Under the pieces are notes generated by a model that saw nothing but the letters and a program-made list of their open reading frames with translations, had not been told where the DNA came from and made no database searches. Shown here piece after piece: positions 43,427 to 52,846 of a DNA stretch of 64,000 nt. The first letter of the stretch is position 1, and every line of letters starts with the position of its first letter. Source of the stretch: Bacteroidetes bacterium B1(2017) (GTDB lineage: Bacteria > Bacteroidota > Bacteroidia > UKL13-3). The position numbers were made by a program, and so were the translations under genes. The stretch covers positions 1,240,001 through 1,304,000 of the forward strand of contig NKJG01000001.1 of the NCBI GenBank assembly GCA_002256395.1, written 5' to 3'.

Positions 43427-44680
43427 ATGGCTTATTTATTCACGTCAGAGTCTGTAAGTGAAGGACACCCAGACAAAGTTGCCGATCAAATTTCGGATGC
43501 ATTAATTGATAATTTTTTAGCATTTGACCCAGAATCAAAAGTTGCTTGTGAAACCCTAGTTACAACAGGCCAAGTAGTATTGGCTGGTGAGGTTAAATCT
43601 AAAGCTTACTTAGATGTTCAAGAAATTGCTCGTGGCGTTATTCGCAAAATTGGATATACCAAAAGCGAGTATATGTTCGAAGCTAATTCATGCGGCATCT
43701 TATCTGCAATTCATGAACAATCTGCAGATATTAACCAAGGTGTAGATCGCAAGAAAAAGCAAGATCAAGGTGCTGGTGATCAAGGTATGATGTTTGGTTA
43801 TGCAACCAACGAAACAGCTGATTACATGCCTTTAGCATTGGATTTGGCTCACAAAATTTTGCTTGAACTTGCCGCCTTACGTCGCGAAAATAAAGACATT
43901 AAATACCTTCGTCCAGACGCTAAAAGTCAAGTTACTTTAGAATATGATGATAATAACAATCCAGTGCGTATAGACGCTATTGTATTGTCTACTCAACATG
44001 ATGATTTTGATAAAGAACCTAAAATGTTGGCTAAAATTAAAGCCGATATTATCAATATCTTAATCCCTAGAGTTAAAACTAAATACAAAAAGTTTGCTCA
44101 TTTATTTAATGATAAAATCACCTACCATATCAACCCTACTGGAAAGTTTGTAATTGGTGGACCACATGGCGATACAGGCTTAACAGGTCGTAAGATTATT
44201 GTTGATACCTACGGTGGAAAAGGTGCCCATGGTGGTGGAGCTTTCTCTGGTAAAGATCCTTCAAAAGTTGACCGTTCTGCCGCTTATGCTACTCGCCACA
44301 TTGCTAAAAATCTTGTTGCTGCTGGTGTTTGTACAGAAGTTTTGGTTCAGGTTTCATATGCAATTGGAGTAAAAGATCCGATGGGAATCTTCATTGATAC
44401 CTATGGTACCTCTAAAGTAAAATTAACCGATGGCGAAATTGCTAAATTGGTTTCTAAATTATTTGATATGACTCCTTACGGAATTGAAACTCGTTTGAAA
44501 TTGCGTAATCCTATCTATAGTGAAACAGCTGCTTATGGCCATATGGGTCGTAAAAATCAGGTAGTAACTAAAGAATTTAAAGGACCAGATGGTAAAATGC
44601 ACAAATTTAAAGTTGAGCTATTTACTTGGGAAAAATTAGATATGGTTGATGCTGTTAAAAAAGCATTCAAGATTAAATAA
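43427..44680 (+). CDS. metK: S-adenosylmethionine synthetase
   Basis: A 417-aa enzyme making SAM from methionine and ATP. Diagnostic pieces are the N-terminal [20 protein letters not shown], the hexapeptide region [12 protein letters not shown], and the P-loop-like [18 protein letters not shown]. It is somewhat longer than the E. coli enzyme (384 aa) because of insertions usual in Bacteroidota. It has its own promoter, a long structured leader and a strong terminator, so it is a single-gene unit with likely leader-based control. Confidence 0.97.
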   Translation: MAYLFTSESVSEGHPDKVADQISDALIDNFLAFDPESKVACETLVTTGQVVLAGEVKSKAYLDVQEIARGVIRKIGYTKSEYMFEANSCGILSAIHEQSADINQGVDRKKKQDQGAGDQGMMFGYATNETADYMPLALDLAHKILLELAALRRENKDIKYLRPDAKSQVTLEYDDNNNPVRIDAIVLSTQHDDFDKEPKMLAKIKADIINILIPRVKTKYKKFAHLFNDKITYHINPTGKFVIGGPHGDTGLTGRKIIVDTYGGKGAHGGGAFSGKDPSKVDRSAAYATRHIAKNLVAAGVCTEVLVQVSYAIGVKDPMGIFIDTYGTSKVKLTDGEIAKLVSKLFDMTPYGIETRLKLRNPIYSETAAYGHMGRKNQVVTKEFKGPDGKMHKFKVELFTWEKLDMVDAVKKAFKIK

Positions 44681-44696
44681 TTTGGACTTAACCATA

Positions 44697-44731
44697 AAAA
44701 AGGCAGTGAAATTTATTTTCACTGCCTTTTT
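44697..44731 (+). terminator. Terminator of metK, also usable by the convergent gene
   Basis: A stem of up to 15 bp (44697-44711 with 44717-44731) around a 5-base loop, with T-runs on both strands. Confidence 0.85.
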
Positions 44732-44733
44732 TT

Positions 44734-45411
44734 TTAAAACTCTTCGTCCTTTAAATATTTTGTTTTTAAAAGTGAGCATACTTTATATCGCTCATCATGT
44801 GTATCTTGATAAATTGCCTCAAGTGTTTCATACACGTGTTTAATGCCTATTTTATTGGCCCATTCAAACGGACCAAGAGGGTAATTTGTGCCTAGTTTCA
44901 TGCTCGTATCAATATCCTCCATACTTGCAGTACCTTCTTGTAAGGTGTAACAAGCTTCATTAATAATCATGAACAAAATTCGTGGTGTTATCATTCCAAC
45001 CCTATCTTCTACTATTCGGTAGTTCCAGGAGAATGCGTGCATTATTTCCTTTAAAGAACTTTCATCGGCCTGGTGTAATAAACTAATTTCTGTTAATGGT
45101 CTATTTAAAAATGTGGGCAAAGCATTTATTCCAAACAATTTGCACTCCACCTTACGACCAAAGTCAAAGGTGGCCTTGGCAAGTTGCTGTTTAACCGCAC
45201 AAACAAACACGGGAATATTTTTTAATCCAGCATAATAGTGTAGTTGTTCAGATTTTTCATCAAATTTGAGGTCGAAAATTAAATCAAACTGATGCACATT
45301 TGCACTAATTAAGTCAGAATCATCTACGCAAGTCAATACACATGAAACACCGTTCAACTTTTCTTGCAATTCTTTTATTCGGTTCTTTGAACCTCTCGCC
45401 AAAATTTTCAT
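44734..45411 (-). CDS. 3-hydroxyacyl-CoA dehydrogenase-like protein with degenerate NAD domain
   Basis: A 225-aa protein. Residues about 130-225 (VEDRVGMITPRILFMIINEACY, then GTNYPLGPFEWANKIG) form the C-terminal dimerisation domain of 3-hydroxybutyryl-CoA dehydrogenases. The N-terminal 125 residues have the length of a shortened Rossmann domain, but no GxGxxG motif is present, and the catalytic His of the FFNP motif is replaced by LFGINALP. It is therefore probably not an oxidoreductase: a pseudo-enzyme with scaffold, regulatory or acyl-CoA-binding role. It is divergent to ridA and has no obvious partner. Confidence 0.75.
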   Translation of the reverse strand: MKILARGSKNRIKELQEKLNGVSCVLTCVDDSDLISANVHQFDLIFDLKFDEKSEQLHYYAGLKNIPVFVCAVKQQLAKATFDFGRKVECKLFGINALPTFLNRPLTEISLLHQADESSLKEIMHAFSWNYRIVEDRVGMITPRILFMIINEACYTLQEGTASMEDIDTSMKLGTNYPLGPFEWANKIGIKHVYETLEAIYQDTHDERYKVCSLLKTKYLKDEEF

Positions 45412-45455
45412 ATTCGCAACATCAATTCACAAACAAAGATAACAAGCCCTTACAC

Positions 45456-45836
45456 ATGGAAAAGAAAATTATTACAAGCACCAACGCTCCCACTCCAATT
45501 GGCCCATACAGCCATGCCGTTTTAGTTAATGGAACTTTATACGTAAGTGGCCAAGTTCCAAAAGATGCCCATACTGGCGAAATGGTTACTGGAGATATTA
45601 AAGCTGAGACTAGAAAAGTAATGGAAAATATTGACGCTATTTTAAAGGAGGCCAATATGGATTTTACAAATGTTGTGAAAACGACTATTTTTTGTGTTGA
45701 TTTAAATGATTTTGCAGCAATTAATGAAGTTTATGGCAGCTTTTTTTCAAGCAATTTCCCTGCGCGTGAAACTGTTCAGGTAGTAAAATTGCCACTTAAT
45801 TCCAATGTGGAAATAAGTGTAATAGCTGTTAAATAG
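45456..45836 (+). CDS. ridA: RidA family enamine/imine deaminase
   Basis: A 126-aa trimeric protein that hydrolyses reactive 2-aminoacrylate-type imines made by PLP enzymes. Signature residues are TPIGPYSHAVLVNG, YVSGQVPKD, and the C-terminal FPARETVQVVKLP, with the substrate-binding Arg. The start is ATG 45456, since the 38 extra in-frame codons upstream would overlap the divergent gene's 5' end and do not fit the family. The membrane protein gene that follows starts three bases after the stop. Confidence 0.94.
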   Translation: MEKKIITSTNAPTPIGPYSHAVLVNGTLYVSGQVPKDAHTGEMVTGDIKAETRKVMENIDAILKEANMDFTNVVKTTIFCVDLNDFAAINEVYGSFFSSNFPARETVQVVKLPLNSNVEISVIAVK

Positions 45837-45839
45837 GGC

Positions 45840-46451
45840 ATGAACAAAAATCTGGCAAAGATTCTTTCGGTTATTGCACACCCCGTTTTTATAAACCTTT
45901 TATGTTTGTATTTACTGTTTGTGTTGTATCCACCTTTGAACCATGGCTTACCCATTAGAATTCAATTGTTTTATATTTCCTTTATTTTTATTTCTACGAG
46001 CATTATTCCCATAATTTTAGTTCTTGTTATGCGTGTAACTGGTAACATAAAAAGTATTCAATTGGAAAGTCCTGAAGAAAGAAAAGTGCCTTATTTTTTA
46101 ACCATGGCCTTGTACATATTTAATTATTTTAATTTTGTACAATCACCTAGCACCAATCCATTAATATTACATTATTTATTAGCTTGCTGCTCCATTGTTC
46201 TTGTTGTAATGGTTATTAATTTTTTTAATAAAATTAGTATTCATTTGGCCACCCTTGGAGCATTGGTTGGCCTTATTGCTAGTGTTGGCTTCATGGGTTT
46301 TGTGGATATTAGGCTTCTCCTTATTTTAGCAATACTTCTAAGTGGAATAATTGGTGTTGCTAGGTTGACCCTAAACGCTCACCTACCGCAACAAGTTTAC
46401 TCTGGATTTTTGGTGGGTTTTACCCTCATGTTTTTAATAATGAATTTATAA
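45840..46451 (+). CDS. Membrane protein with PAP2-like outline, catalytic motifs degenerate
   Basis: A 203-aa polytopic protein with six hydrophobic segments. The layout of the second half (a strand-turn SIHLATLGALVGL and ARLTLNAHLPQQVYSGFLVG) corresponds to the PSGH and SRx5HxxxD motifs of PAP2 phosphatases. The Arg and Ser residues of motif two are lacking and motif one (KxxxxxxRP) is not seen. It may be an inactive relative or a transporter. It is coupled to ridA by a 3-base gap and followed by a PaaG-like gene 18 bases later. Confidence 0.65.
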   Translation: MNKNLAKILSVIAHPVFINLLCLYLLFVLYPPLNHGLPIRIQLFYISFIFISTSIIPIILVLVMRVTGNIKSIQLESPEERKVPYFLTMALYIFNYFNFVQSPSTNPLILHYLLACCSIVLVVMVINFFNKISIHLATLGALVGLIASVGFMGFVDIRLLLILAILLSGIIGVARLTLNAHLPQQVYSGFLVGFTLMFLIMNL

Positions 46452-46469
46452 ATCTTAATAACTATTACT

Positions 46470-47252
46470 ATGTCATACGAGACTATTTTATTTGAAGTTA
46501 CCAACGGTGTTGCCACCCTAACCTTAAACAGACCGGATGTATTTAATGCATTTAATGAACAATTAAGTACTGATGTAATTGATGCTTTAAAGAAAACAGC
46601 TAAAGATAAAAGCATACGTGTTCTTGTCATTTCTGGTTCAGGAAAGGCTTTTTGTAGTGGACAAGATTTAAAAGCAATTGCTTCATCAGAAAATAGAAGT
46701 TTAAGTGAAAGCTTATACAAACGTTACAATCCGATGATTAGAGCAATACGAAATTTACCTATTCCTGTTATTTGTAAATTAAACGGTGTTGCCGCCGGAG
46801 CAGGTTGTTCTTTAGCACTTGCGTGTGATATGATAATAGCATCAGAAAATGCAAGTTTGATAGAGGTGTTTGTAAATGTTGGTTTGGTTTTAGATTCTGG
46901 CTCATCTTATTTTCTTCCTAGGTTAATTGGTTCGGCACGTGCCTTTGAATTAGCCACATTAGGCTCAAAAGTTAGTGCTCAACAGGCTGCTGATTGGGGC
47001 ATGATAAACAAGGTAGTTAAAGCCGAAGAGTTAGATAGCGAAGTAGAAAAATTAGCTCTACAGTATTCTTTGGCACCTACTAAAGCAATTGGTTTAATGA
47101 AAAAAATGCTGAATAAATCATTTACAAGTGATTTGGATAGCATGCTCGAGTATGAAGCTTTCTGCCAAGAAATTGCAGGTAGAAGTGAAGATTACAAAGA
47201 AGGGGTTAAAGCCTTTAATGAAAAACGCAAACCAGCCTTTAAGGGAAATTAG
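46470..47252 (+). CDS. Enoyl-CoA hydratase/isomerase, PaaG-like
   Basis: A 260-aa crotonase-fold enzyme. The oxyanion strand is GAGCSLALACDMIIAS, following SGSGKAFCSGQDLKAI; the catalytic segment is NVGLVLDSGSSYFLPRLIG and the C-terminus is RSEDYKEGVKAFNEKRKP. The VLDSGSS element in place of a Glu and the RSEDY tail point to PaaG, the 1,2-epoxyphenylacetyl-CoA isomerase that follows PaaABC in the phenylacetate route. It is 28 kb away from those genes, so the pathway is scattered. The specificity is inferred. Confidence 0.85.
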   Translation: MSYETILFEVTNGVATLTLNRPDVFNAFNEQLSTDVIDALKKTAKDKSIRVLVISGSGKAFCSGQDLKAIASSENRSLSESLYKRYNPMIRAIRNLPIPVICKLNGVAAGAGCSLALACDMIIASENASLIEVFVNVGLVLDSGSSYFLPRLIGSARAFELATLGSKVSAQQAADWGMINKVVKAEELDSEVEKLALQYSLAPTKAIGLMKKMLNKSFTSDLDSMLEYEAFCQEIAGRSEDYKEGVKAFNEKRKPAFKGN

Positions 47253-47443
47253 TTCCTGGGATATGGAAACTCCTCACTATTAAGCAGTCTTATTTATTTT
47301 CTTATAATTTGATAAATTTACTTTTCTTAATATTTTATAAAAAATTAAAAATCAATAGCATATCCTTGTTTTTTTCGTTGTAAATAATAAGTTGTTGTGT
47401 AATTCTAATTTCTTTTTAATATCTTGTATAAAAATTAAGGCTT

Positions 47444-48208
47444 ATGGCGATTACCATTCCAAGTTTTTGTGTGGCAACAAAAGATACTATTTCTTGCCAA
47501 ATTCCACTTCAGGTGGCTCAAAAAATCCAGTCCTATTTTGGATCAAAAGTAACTGTGTTTTCAAGCTCTAACAATAATAGTGGCTTGCCTTCTGGATATA
47601 ATATGTTGGAGTTAGCTAGTGTAAAAGACATAGGTAAAAACTTCAAATCATTGGAAAGCGATTTGCTGATTTTGTCATTGATTGGGTCTGATGCAAGTAG
47701 GGGTCTAGTTACGCCTGTTGAGGCAAATAAAATTATTGATCACATAGAAAGACTTGTATTAACAATTCCTTGTAATGCCGAAGGATTTAATTTTAGTAAG
47801 ATTGTTGTTCCAATCGATTCCTCCTTCGAAACTCGTCAAAAGGTGCCTTATGCTGTAGCAATGGCGAGAGTTTTTGGTTCAAAACTTTGCGTAATTGGAG
47901 TTTCTAATGACAAGGGAAAAGATTCCGAAGTTGTTATTAATAACTATATGCGCCAAGTATGTAATAATATCGAAGAAAAAGGATTGTCTTTTGAATCTGA
48001 AATTCGTTTAGGAGGCAATCCAACTGAACAGGTCTTGGATTATGCCAAGGATATTCATGCTGGTATGATTGTAATTATGACAGAACAAGAAACCAATTTT
48101 ACGTCTTTCTTTTCTGGTAAGTATTCTCAACAAATGGTGAAAAGTAGCAACATTCCTGTTCTATCTATTCATCCAAAGGATTTAATTGTTAGTGATGCCC
48201 GTTTGTAA
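47444..48208 (+). CDS. Universal stress protein family protein
   Basis: A 254-aa cytosolic protein of the UspA fold. The recognisable domain is C-terminal (about residues 120-245: FSKIVVPIDSSFETRQKVPYAVAMARVFG to MVKSSNIPVLSIH). The N-terminal 110 residues (KIQSYFGSKVTVFSS...) look like a diverged second Usp unit without the ATP-binding GxxG/S motif. The final GKYSQQMVKSSNIPVL contains the conserved SxxxxxxxxxxPV end. It lies alone, with an intergenic stretch of 191 bases before it that shows nothing striking. Role in stress is by family only. Confidence 0.8.
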   Translation: MAITIPSFCVATKDTISCQIPLQVAQKIQSYFGSKVTVFSSSNNNSGLPSGYNMLELASVKDIGKNFKSLESDLLILSLIGSDASRGLVTPVEANKIIDHIERLVLTIPCNAEGFNFSKIVVPIDSSFETRQKVPYAVAMARVFGSKLCVIGVSNDKGKDSEVVINNYMRQVCNNIEEKGLSFESEIRLGGNPTEQVLDYAKDIHAGMIVIMTEQETNFTSFFSGKYSQQMVKSSNIPVLSIHPKDLIVSDARL

Positions 48209-48308
48209 GGAGAACTTTTTAATACATTTCCAACTACTATAATTCAATAGGAATTAGTTAATTTTACCAACTTAATTAGAGATTAAAACTAAGATGCAAC
48301 TTTGTTGT

Positions 48309-48316
48309 TATCTTTG
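48309..48316 (+). promoter_or_regulatory. -7 element before dxs
   Basis: TATCTTTG, 41 bases before the ATG; a perfect TAnnTTTG but with no convincing -33 TTG. Confidence 0.45.
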
Positions 48317-48357
48317 ATTAAGCATTTTAAAACCTTGGTAATATCCCTTGCCCATTT

Positions 48358-50292
48358 ATGCAAAATATGAAAATAATCGCTGGTCCAAATCTTGAAAAAA
48401 TCAAGTACCCAGCCGATTTGCGAAAATTTGCCGAAGACGATTTGGTAAAAATTTCTCAAGAACTTAGACAGTATATTATTGATACCGTTTCTGTTTATGG
48501 TGGTCATTTTGGCGCAAGCTTGGGAGTAGTTGAATTAACAGTTGCGCTGCATTATGCCTTTAATACACCGGTTGATCAACTTATTTTCGATGTAGGTCAT
48601 CAAGCCTACGGCCATAAAATTTTAACTGGTCGCCGAGATAATTTTCATACGAATAGAATTTATAAAGGTCTTTCTGGTTTTCCTAAGCGAACAGAAAGCG
48701 AATACGATGCCTTTGGTGTTGGCCACTCTTCTACATCTATATCTGCTGCGTTAGGAATGGCAGTTGCTTCTAAGCTCAAGGGTGAGAATGAGAAACAACA
48801 TATTGCCGTTATTGGCGATGGAGCATTAACTGGTGGAATGGCTTTTGAAGGCTTAAATCATGCTGGTGTTGCCAATGCAAATATTATTGTTGTGCTTAAT
48901 GATAACTGCATGAGCATTGATCCAAATGTAGGTGCATTAAAAGATTATTTAACTGATATTACAACCTCTCCAACCTATAATAAGTTTAAGGATGATATCT
49001 GGAAAAGTTTGGATAGACTTAGTAAGGTTGGTCAAATTTCTCAAGATATTTTATCTAAGGTTCATGATACATTAAAGGGTGGCTTACTTCGCCATAGTAA
49101 TTTATTTGAAGCCTTGGGCTTTAGATATTTTGGACCTGTTGATGGGCATGATGTAAACCATATGGTAAAAATATTCAATGATTTGAAAAAGATACCTGGT
49201 CCTAAACTTTTACATTGTGTTACTGTTAAAGGAAAAGGGTTTGCTCCGGCTGAAAAAGATCAAACTAAATGGCATGCACCAGGCTTATTTGATAAAGTAA
49301 GTGGCGAAATTATTAAGTCACCAATAAATACCCCTCAACCGCCAAAATTCCAAGATGTTTTTGGAAAAACTCTCGTTGAGTTAGCGGAATTGAATCCCAA
49401 AATTGTAGGAGTTACCCCTGCCATGCCTTCAGGAAGTAGCATGAATATTATGATGAAGGCAATGCCTGATAGAGCATTTGATGTTGGTATTGCAGAGCAG
49501 CATGCTGTTACTTTTAGTGCTGGTATGGCTACTCAAGGTTTAGTTCCATTTTGTAACATCTATTCTACTTTTATGCAACGTGCCTACGATCAAGTAGTGC
49601 ATGATGTTGCCCTTCAAAAATTGCATGTTATTTTTTGCATGGATAGGGCAGGTATAGCAGGCGCCGATGGTCCAACTCACCATGGAGTGTTAGACATTCC
49701 ATTTATGCGTTGTGTGCCAAACATGGTAGTTTCTGCACCAATGAATGAAGAAGAATTACGCAACCTAATGTTTACTGCAAGCCTTGATAAAAATGCAGGT
49801 CCATTTTCGATTCGTTATCCAAGAGGAAATGGTGTTATGATAGATTGGAAAAGGCCATTTGCTGAATTAGAAATAGGAAAAGGTAGAAAGATTCGGGATG
49901 GCAAAGATATTGCCATTCTAAGCTTTGGAACGGCAGGAATAATGGCACAAACAGCCTTAAACCTTTTAGCGAAAGAAGGTATTGAGGGCGCACATTATGA
50001 TATGCGTTTTGTAAAACCTTTGGATGAGGAATTATTACACGAAGTATTTGGATCGCATAAACATATCTTAACCGTGGAAGACGGAACTATTGTTGGAGGT
50101 TTTGGTTCGGCAATTTTAGAATTTATGGCTGAACACCACTATAATTCTGATGTAACAAGAATGGGTATGCCAGATAAGACAATTGAACATGGCGAGCCAC
50201 ATGAACTCTATGCAGAATGTGGTTATGATGCCAAGAGCATAAAACAAATGGTAAAATCTGTTTTAGGAGTTAAATCAATTGTAGGCTATTAA
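48358..50292 (+). CDS. dxs: 1-deoxy-D-xylulose-5-phosphate synthase
   Basis: A 644-aa thiamine-diphosphate enzyme that starts the MEP pathway to IPP from pyruvate and glyceraldehyde-3-phosphate. The ThDP-binding motif is GDGALTGGMAFEGLNHAG...NDN, with the conserved DVGHQAYGHKILTGR and GVGHSSTS; the C-terminal half has the DRAGIAGADGPTHHG pyrimidine-binding region and SIRYPRGNG. Size is usual (about 620-645 aa). It supplies precursors used by idi, crtB and crtI in the same window. A bidirectional terminator lies between it and convergent pyrH. Confidence 0.96.
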   Translation: MQNMKIIAGPNLEKIKYPADLRKFAEDDLVKISQELRQYIIDTVSVYGGHFGASLGVVELTVALHYAFNTPVDQLIFDVGHQAYGHKILTGRRDNFHTNRIYKGLSGFPKRTESEYDAFGVGHSSTSISAALGMAVASKLKGENEKQHIAVIGDGALTGGMAFEGLNHAGVANANIIVVLNDNCMSIDPNVGALKDYLTDITTSPTYNKFKDDIWKSLDRLSKVGQISQDILSKVHDTLKGGLLRHSNLFEALGFRYFGPVDGHDVNHMVKIFNDLKKIPGPKLLHCVTVKGKGFAPAEKDQTKWHAPGLFDKVSGEIIKSPINTPQPPKFQDVFGKTLVELAELNPKIVGVTPAMPSGSSMNIMMKAMPDRAFDVGIAEQHAVTFSAGMATQGLVPFCNIYSTFMQRAYDQVVHDVALQKLHVIFCMDRAGIAGADGPTHHGVLDIPFMRCVPNMVVSAPMNEEELRNLMFTASLDKNAGPFSIRYPRGNGVMIDWKRPFAELEIGKGRKIRDGKDIAILSFGTAGIMAQTALNLLAKEGIEGAHYDMRFVKPLDEELLHEVFGSHKHILTVEDGTIVGGFGSAILEFMAEHHYNSDVTRMGMPDKTIEHGEPHELYAECGYDAKSIKQMVKSVLGVKSIVGY

Positions 50293-50293
50293 T

Positions 50294-50330
50294 AAAAAAA
50301 AGTCTTCCTTTTTGAGTAAGACTTTTTTTT
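50294..50330. terminator. Bidirectional terminator between dxs and pyrH
   Basis: AAGTCTT (50300-50306) and AAGACTT (50318-50324) form the stem, flanked by an A-run and a T-run so that it can stop both transcripts. Confidence 0.8.
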
Positions 50331-50331
50331 A

Positions 50332-51039
50332 TTAGCTAACTGTTGTTCCAACATCGTCGCCTTTACAAACGCGCAAAAAGTTGCCTTGTTTGTTCATATC
50401 AAATACTACAATTGGCATTTTATTTTCTTGGCATAATGTTATGGCGGTCATATCCATTACATTTAAGCCTCTTTCATAAACTTCTTCAAAGCTAATTTTA
50501 TCAAAGCGAGTAGCTGTTTTGTCTTTTTCAGGATCAGCGGTATAAATTCCATCTACACGAGTTCCTTTAAGAACTAGATTAGCATCTATTTCAACTGAAC
50601 GCAAAGCTGCTGCAGAATCTGTAGTGAAATAGGGATTACCAGTTCCAGCTCCAAAAATTACAACTCTTCCCTTTTCTAAATGTCTAATTGCTCTTCTACG
50701 AATAAATGGTTCAGCAATTTGCTCCATATGAATAGCCGTAAGCAAACGAGTTTTTATTCCAGTTTTTTCTAATGCTCCTTGTAAAGCCATAGAGTTAATA
50801 ACTGTGGCAAGCATTCCCATATAATCGCCTTGGGCACGTTCTACTAAGCCACCAGCTACACCTTGAACACCTCTAAATATATTTCCTCCACCAATAACAA
50901 TAGCCACTTCAACTCCAGCATCAACAACAGATTTAACATCAAGGGCATATTGTTCCAATATTTTTGGATCAATACCATATTGCATTTCGCCCATTAGAGC
51001 TTCGCCACTAAGTTTTAAGAGAACGCGTTTGTATTTCAT
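50332..51039 (-). CDS. pyrH: UMP kinase
   Basis: A 235-aa amino-acid-kinase-fold enzyme that phosphorylates UMP to UDP. The opening [14 protein letters not shown], the phosphate loop [12 protein letters not shown], and the later [16 protein letters not shown] are diagnostic. In many bacteria pyrH lies next to tsf and frr; here it follows tsf after a 127-base gap with a terminator, so it is likely transcribed separately although the order rpsB-tsf-pyrH is kept. Confidence 0.97.
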   Translation of the reverse strand: MKYKRVLLKLSGEALMGEMQYGIDPKILEQYALDVKSVVDAGVEVAIVIGGGNIFRGVQGVAGGLVERAQGDYMGMLATVINSMALQGALEKTGIKTRLLTAIHMEQIAEPFIRRRAIRHLEKGRVVIFGAGTGNPYFTTDSAAALRSVEIDANLVLKGTRVDGIYTADPEKDKTATRFDKISFEEVYERGLNVMDMTAITLCQENKMPIVVFDMNKQGNFLRVCKGDDVGTTVS

Positions 51040-51125
51040 TTGGTTTGAATTTAAAGAAAGTAAAATTACTGATGCGAATTACGGATTAAGGCTTAACTAA
51101 TGCAACAAACACCAAAATAAAGGGC

Positions 51126-51158
51126 AAAAAAAATCCCCTTTGGTTAAAAGGGGATTTT
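51126..51158 (-). terminator. Terminator of tsf
   Basis: A 12-bp stem (51130-51141 with 51147-51158) and a 5-base loop, followed on the minus strand by a run of seven T. Confidence 0.85.
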
Positions 51159-51166
51159 AAATTGAA

Positions 51167-52003
51167 TTATAAAGAAATTCGTTTGAAAGATTTAACTGTT
51201 AGGCCTTTTTCAACGCCATCTAGCATTTGAGCAATTGATTTGCTGCTATCTTTTACAAATTCTTGGTTTAATAAGGTATTGTCTTTGTAGAATTTACCCA
51301 ATTTTCCTTGAGCAATTTTTTCTAACATAGCTTCAGGTTTTCCTTCTGCTCTAGCTTGATCCATACCAATTGCAATTTCACGTTCAACAATTGCTGAATC
51401 TACATCAGCCTTATCTACAGCTACTGGATTTAAAGCCGCAATTTGCATGGCAACATCTTTACCAGCAACAAAGTTAGCTTCAGTAGGAGCAAGGTTTAGA
51501 GAAACCAAAACACTTAACTTATTACCAGCATGGATATAAGGTACGATATTTTCGCCTTCAACTAGTTCGTATTTAACAACGTCAATTTTTTCGCCAATTT
51601 TACCAACTTGCTCAGTAATTTTATCAGCTACAGTTAAGCCATCCATAGGCAAAGCTCTTAAAGCATCAGCAGAAGCTGCTTTATTTGCAATAGCTATTTC
51701 AGCTAATTTGTGAGTGAAAGCAACGAAATCTTCGTTTTTTGCAACGAAGTCAGTTTCGCAACTTAATTGAACGATAACGCCTAATTTGTTATCAGCAGAA
51801 ACTTTTGCAATAATTGCACCTTCTTTAGCGTCACGATCTGCGCGGTTAGCTGAGATTTTGGCACCTTTTTTACGCAAAAAATCAACAGCACCTTCAAAAT
51901 CGCCATTGGTTTCTTGTAAAGCTTTTTTGCAGTCCATCATACCAGCGCCAGTCATTTGGCGAAGTTTATTTACGTCTGCAGCACTAATTGTATTTGTACT
52001 CAT
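51167..52003 (-). CDS. tsf: Elongation factor Ts
   Basis: A 278-aa nucleotide exchange factor for EF-Tu. The N-terminal UBA-like domain contains KLRQMTGAGMMDCKKAL, and the core has VQLSCETDFVAKNEDF. The length is near the usual 270-310 aa. It follows rpsB, but a strong terminator lies between them, so the pair is partly uncoupled here. No unusual features. Confidence 0.97.
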   Translation of the reverse strand: MSTNTISAADVNKLRQMTGAGMMDCKKALQETNGDFEGAVDFLRKKGAKISANRADRDAKEGAIIAKVSADNKLGVIVQLSCETDFVAKNEDFVAFTHKLAEIAIANKAASADALRALPMDGLTVADKITEQVGKIGEKIDVVKYELVEGENIVPYIHAGNKLSVLVSLNLAPTEANFVAGKDVAMQIAALNPVAVDKADVDSAIVEREIAIGMDQARAEGKPEAMLEKIAQGKLGKFYKDNTLLNQEFVKDSSKSIAQMLDGVEKGLTVKSFKRISL

Positions 52004-52039
52004 GAGTTCTTTATTATTTAAATGAATGAATGATTATTG

Positions 52040-52079
52040 AAAAAAAGCCTTCGTTCTCCAGTTGGTGAACGAAGGCTTT
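52040..52079 (-). terminator. Terminator between rpsB and tsf
   Basis: A perfect 13-bp stem (52044-52056 with 52067-52079), 10-base loop, then a T-run on the minus strand. Being inside the block, it may be a partial terminator that sets the ratio of tsf to rpsB messages. Confidence 0.8.
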
Positions 52080-52083
52080 CTTT

Positions 52084-52827
52084 TTATGCTTCCTCTTTCT
52101 CAGCAACTGCTTCTTTGTCGGCCGTTTCTTCTTTCTCGCGTTTGCGTTCAGATAAACCTTCAACAATGGCGTCTGTGATGTAGCGTGTAATCAAAGCGAT
52201 TGATTTTGCTGCATCATCATTTGCAGGTATTGGGAAATCAACGATCGTTGGATCTGAGTTTGTATCTACAATACCGAAAGTAGGAATATTTAATTTAGTA
52301 GCTTCAGCAACTGCAATGTGTTCGCGTTTAATATCAACGATTAATAATGCAGCAGGTAAGCGGTTTAGATCAGAGATACCACCTAATACTTTTTTCAACT
52401 TGATTTTTTCGCGATCGATCATCAAACGCTCTTTCTTGTTGATATTAGTATACGTACCATCTTGAGCCAATTTCTCAAGCGTTTGCATTTTTTTGATGCT
52501 TTTTCTTACAGTTCCGAAATTGGTAAGCATACCGCCTAACCAACGATCGCAAACATAAGGCATGTTAACGCGTTTCGCTTCATTCTCCATAATTTCTTTA
52601 GCTTGCTTTTTAGTAGCAACATAAAGAACCTTACGGCCCGACTTAACGATGTTTTTAATGGCTTGAGCGGCCTCATCCAGCTTAACAGCTGTCTTGTGTA
52701 GATCGATGAGGTGGATTCCGTTTTTTTCCATAAAAATATATGGTGCCATTTTCGGATTCCATTTACGGGTTAAGTGACCAAAGTGCACTCCCGCTTCCAG
52801 CAACTCTTCGTGCGTGATTTGTGACAT
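52084..52827 (-). CDS. rpsB: 30S ribosomal protein S2
   Basis: A 247-aa small-subunit protein. LEAGVHFGHLTRKWNPKMAP and the ILYVATKKQAKEI-like and DRWLGGMLTNFGTVRKSI segments are the S2 signature. The C-terminal 20 residues are acidic and Glu-rich (ending KEAVAEKEEA). It lies 19 bases after rpsI, in the L13-S9-S2 order usual in Bacteroidota and Firmicutes. Confidence 0.98.
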   Translation of the reverse strand: MSQITHEELLEAGVHFGHLTRKWNPKMAPYIFMEKNGIHLIDLHKTAVKLDEAAQAIKNIVKSGRKVLYVATKKQAKEIMENEAKRVNMPYVCDRWLGGMLTNFGTVRKSIKKMQTLEKLAQDGTYTNINKKERLMIDREKIKLKKVLGGISDLNRLPAALLIVDIKREHIAVAEATKLNIPTFGIVDTNSDPTIVDFPIPANDDAAKSIALITRYITDAIVEGLSERKREKEETADKEAVAEKEEA

Positions 52828-52846
52828 ATAAAATTGATAATTCTGA

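Noticed and set aside
45342..45455. Longer start for RidA
   Set aside because: The 38 extra residues would overlap the 5' end of the divergent gene and do not match the family; the start at 45456 fits the usual N-terminus.
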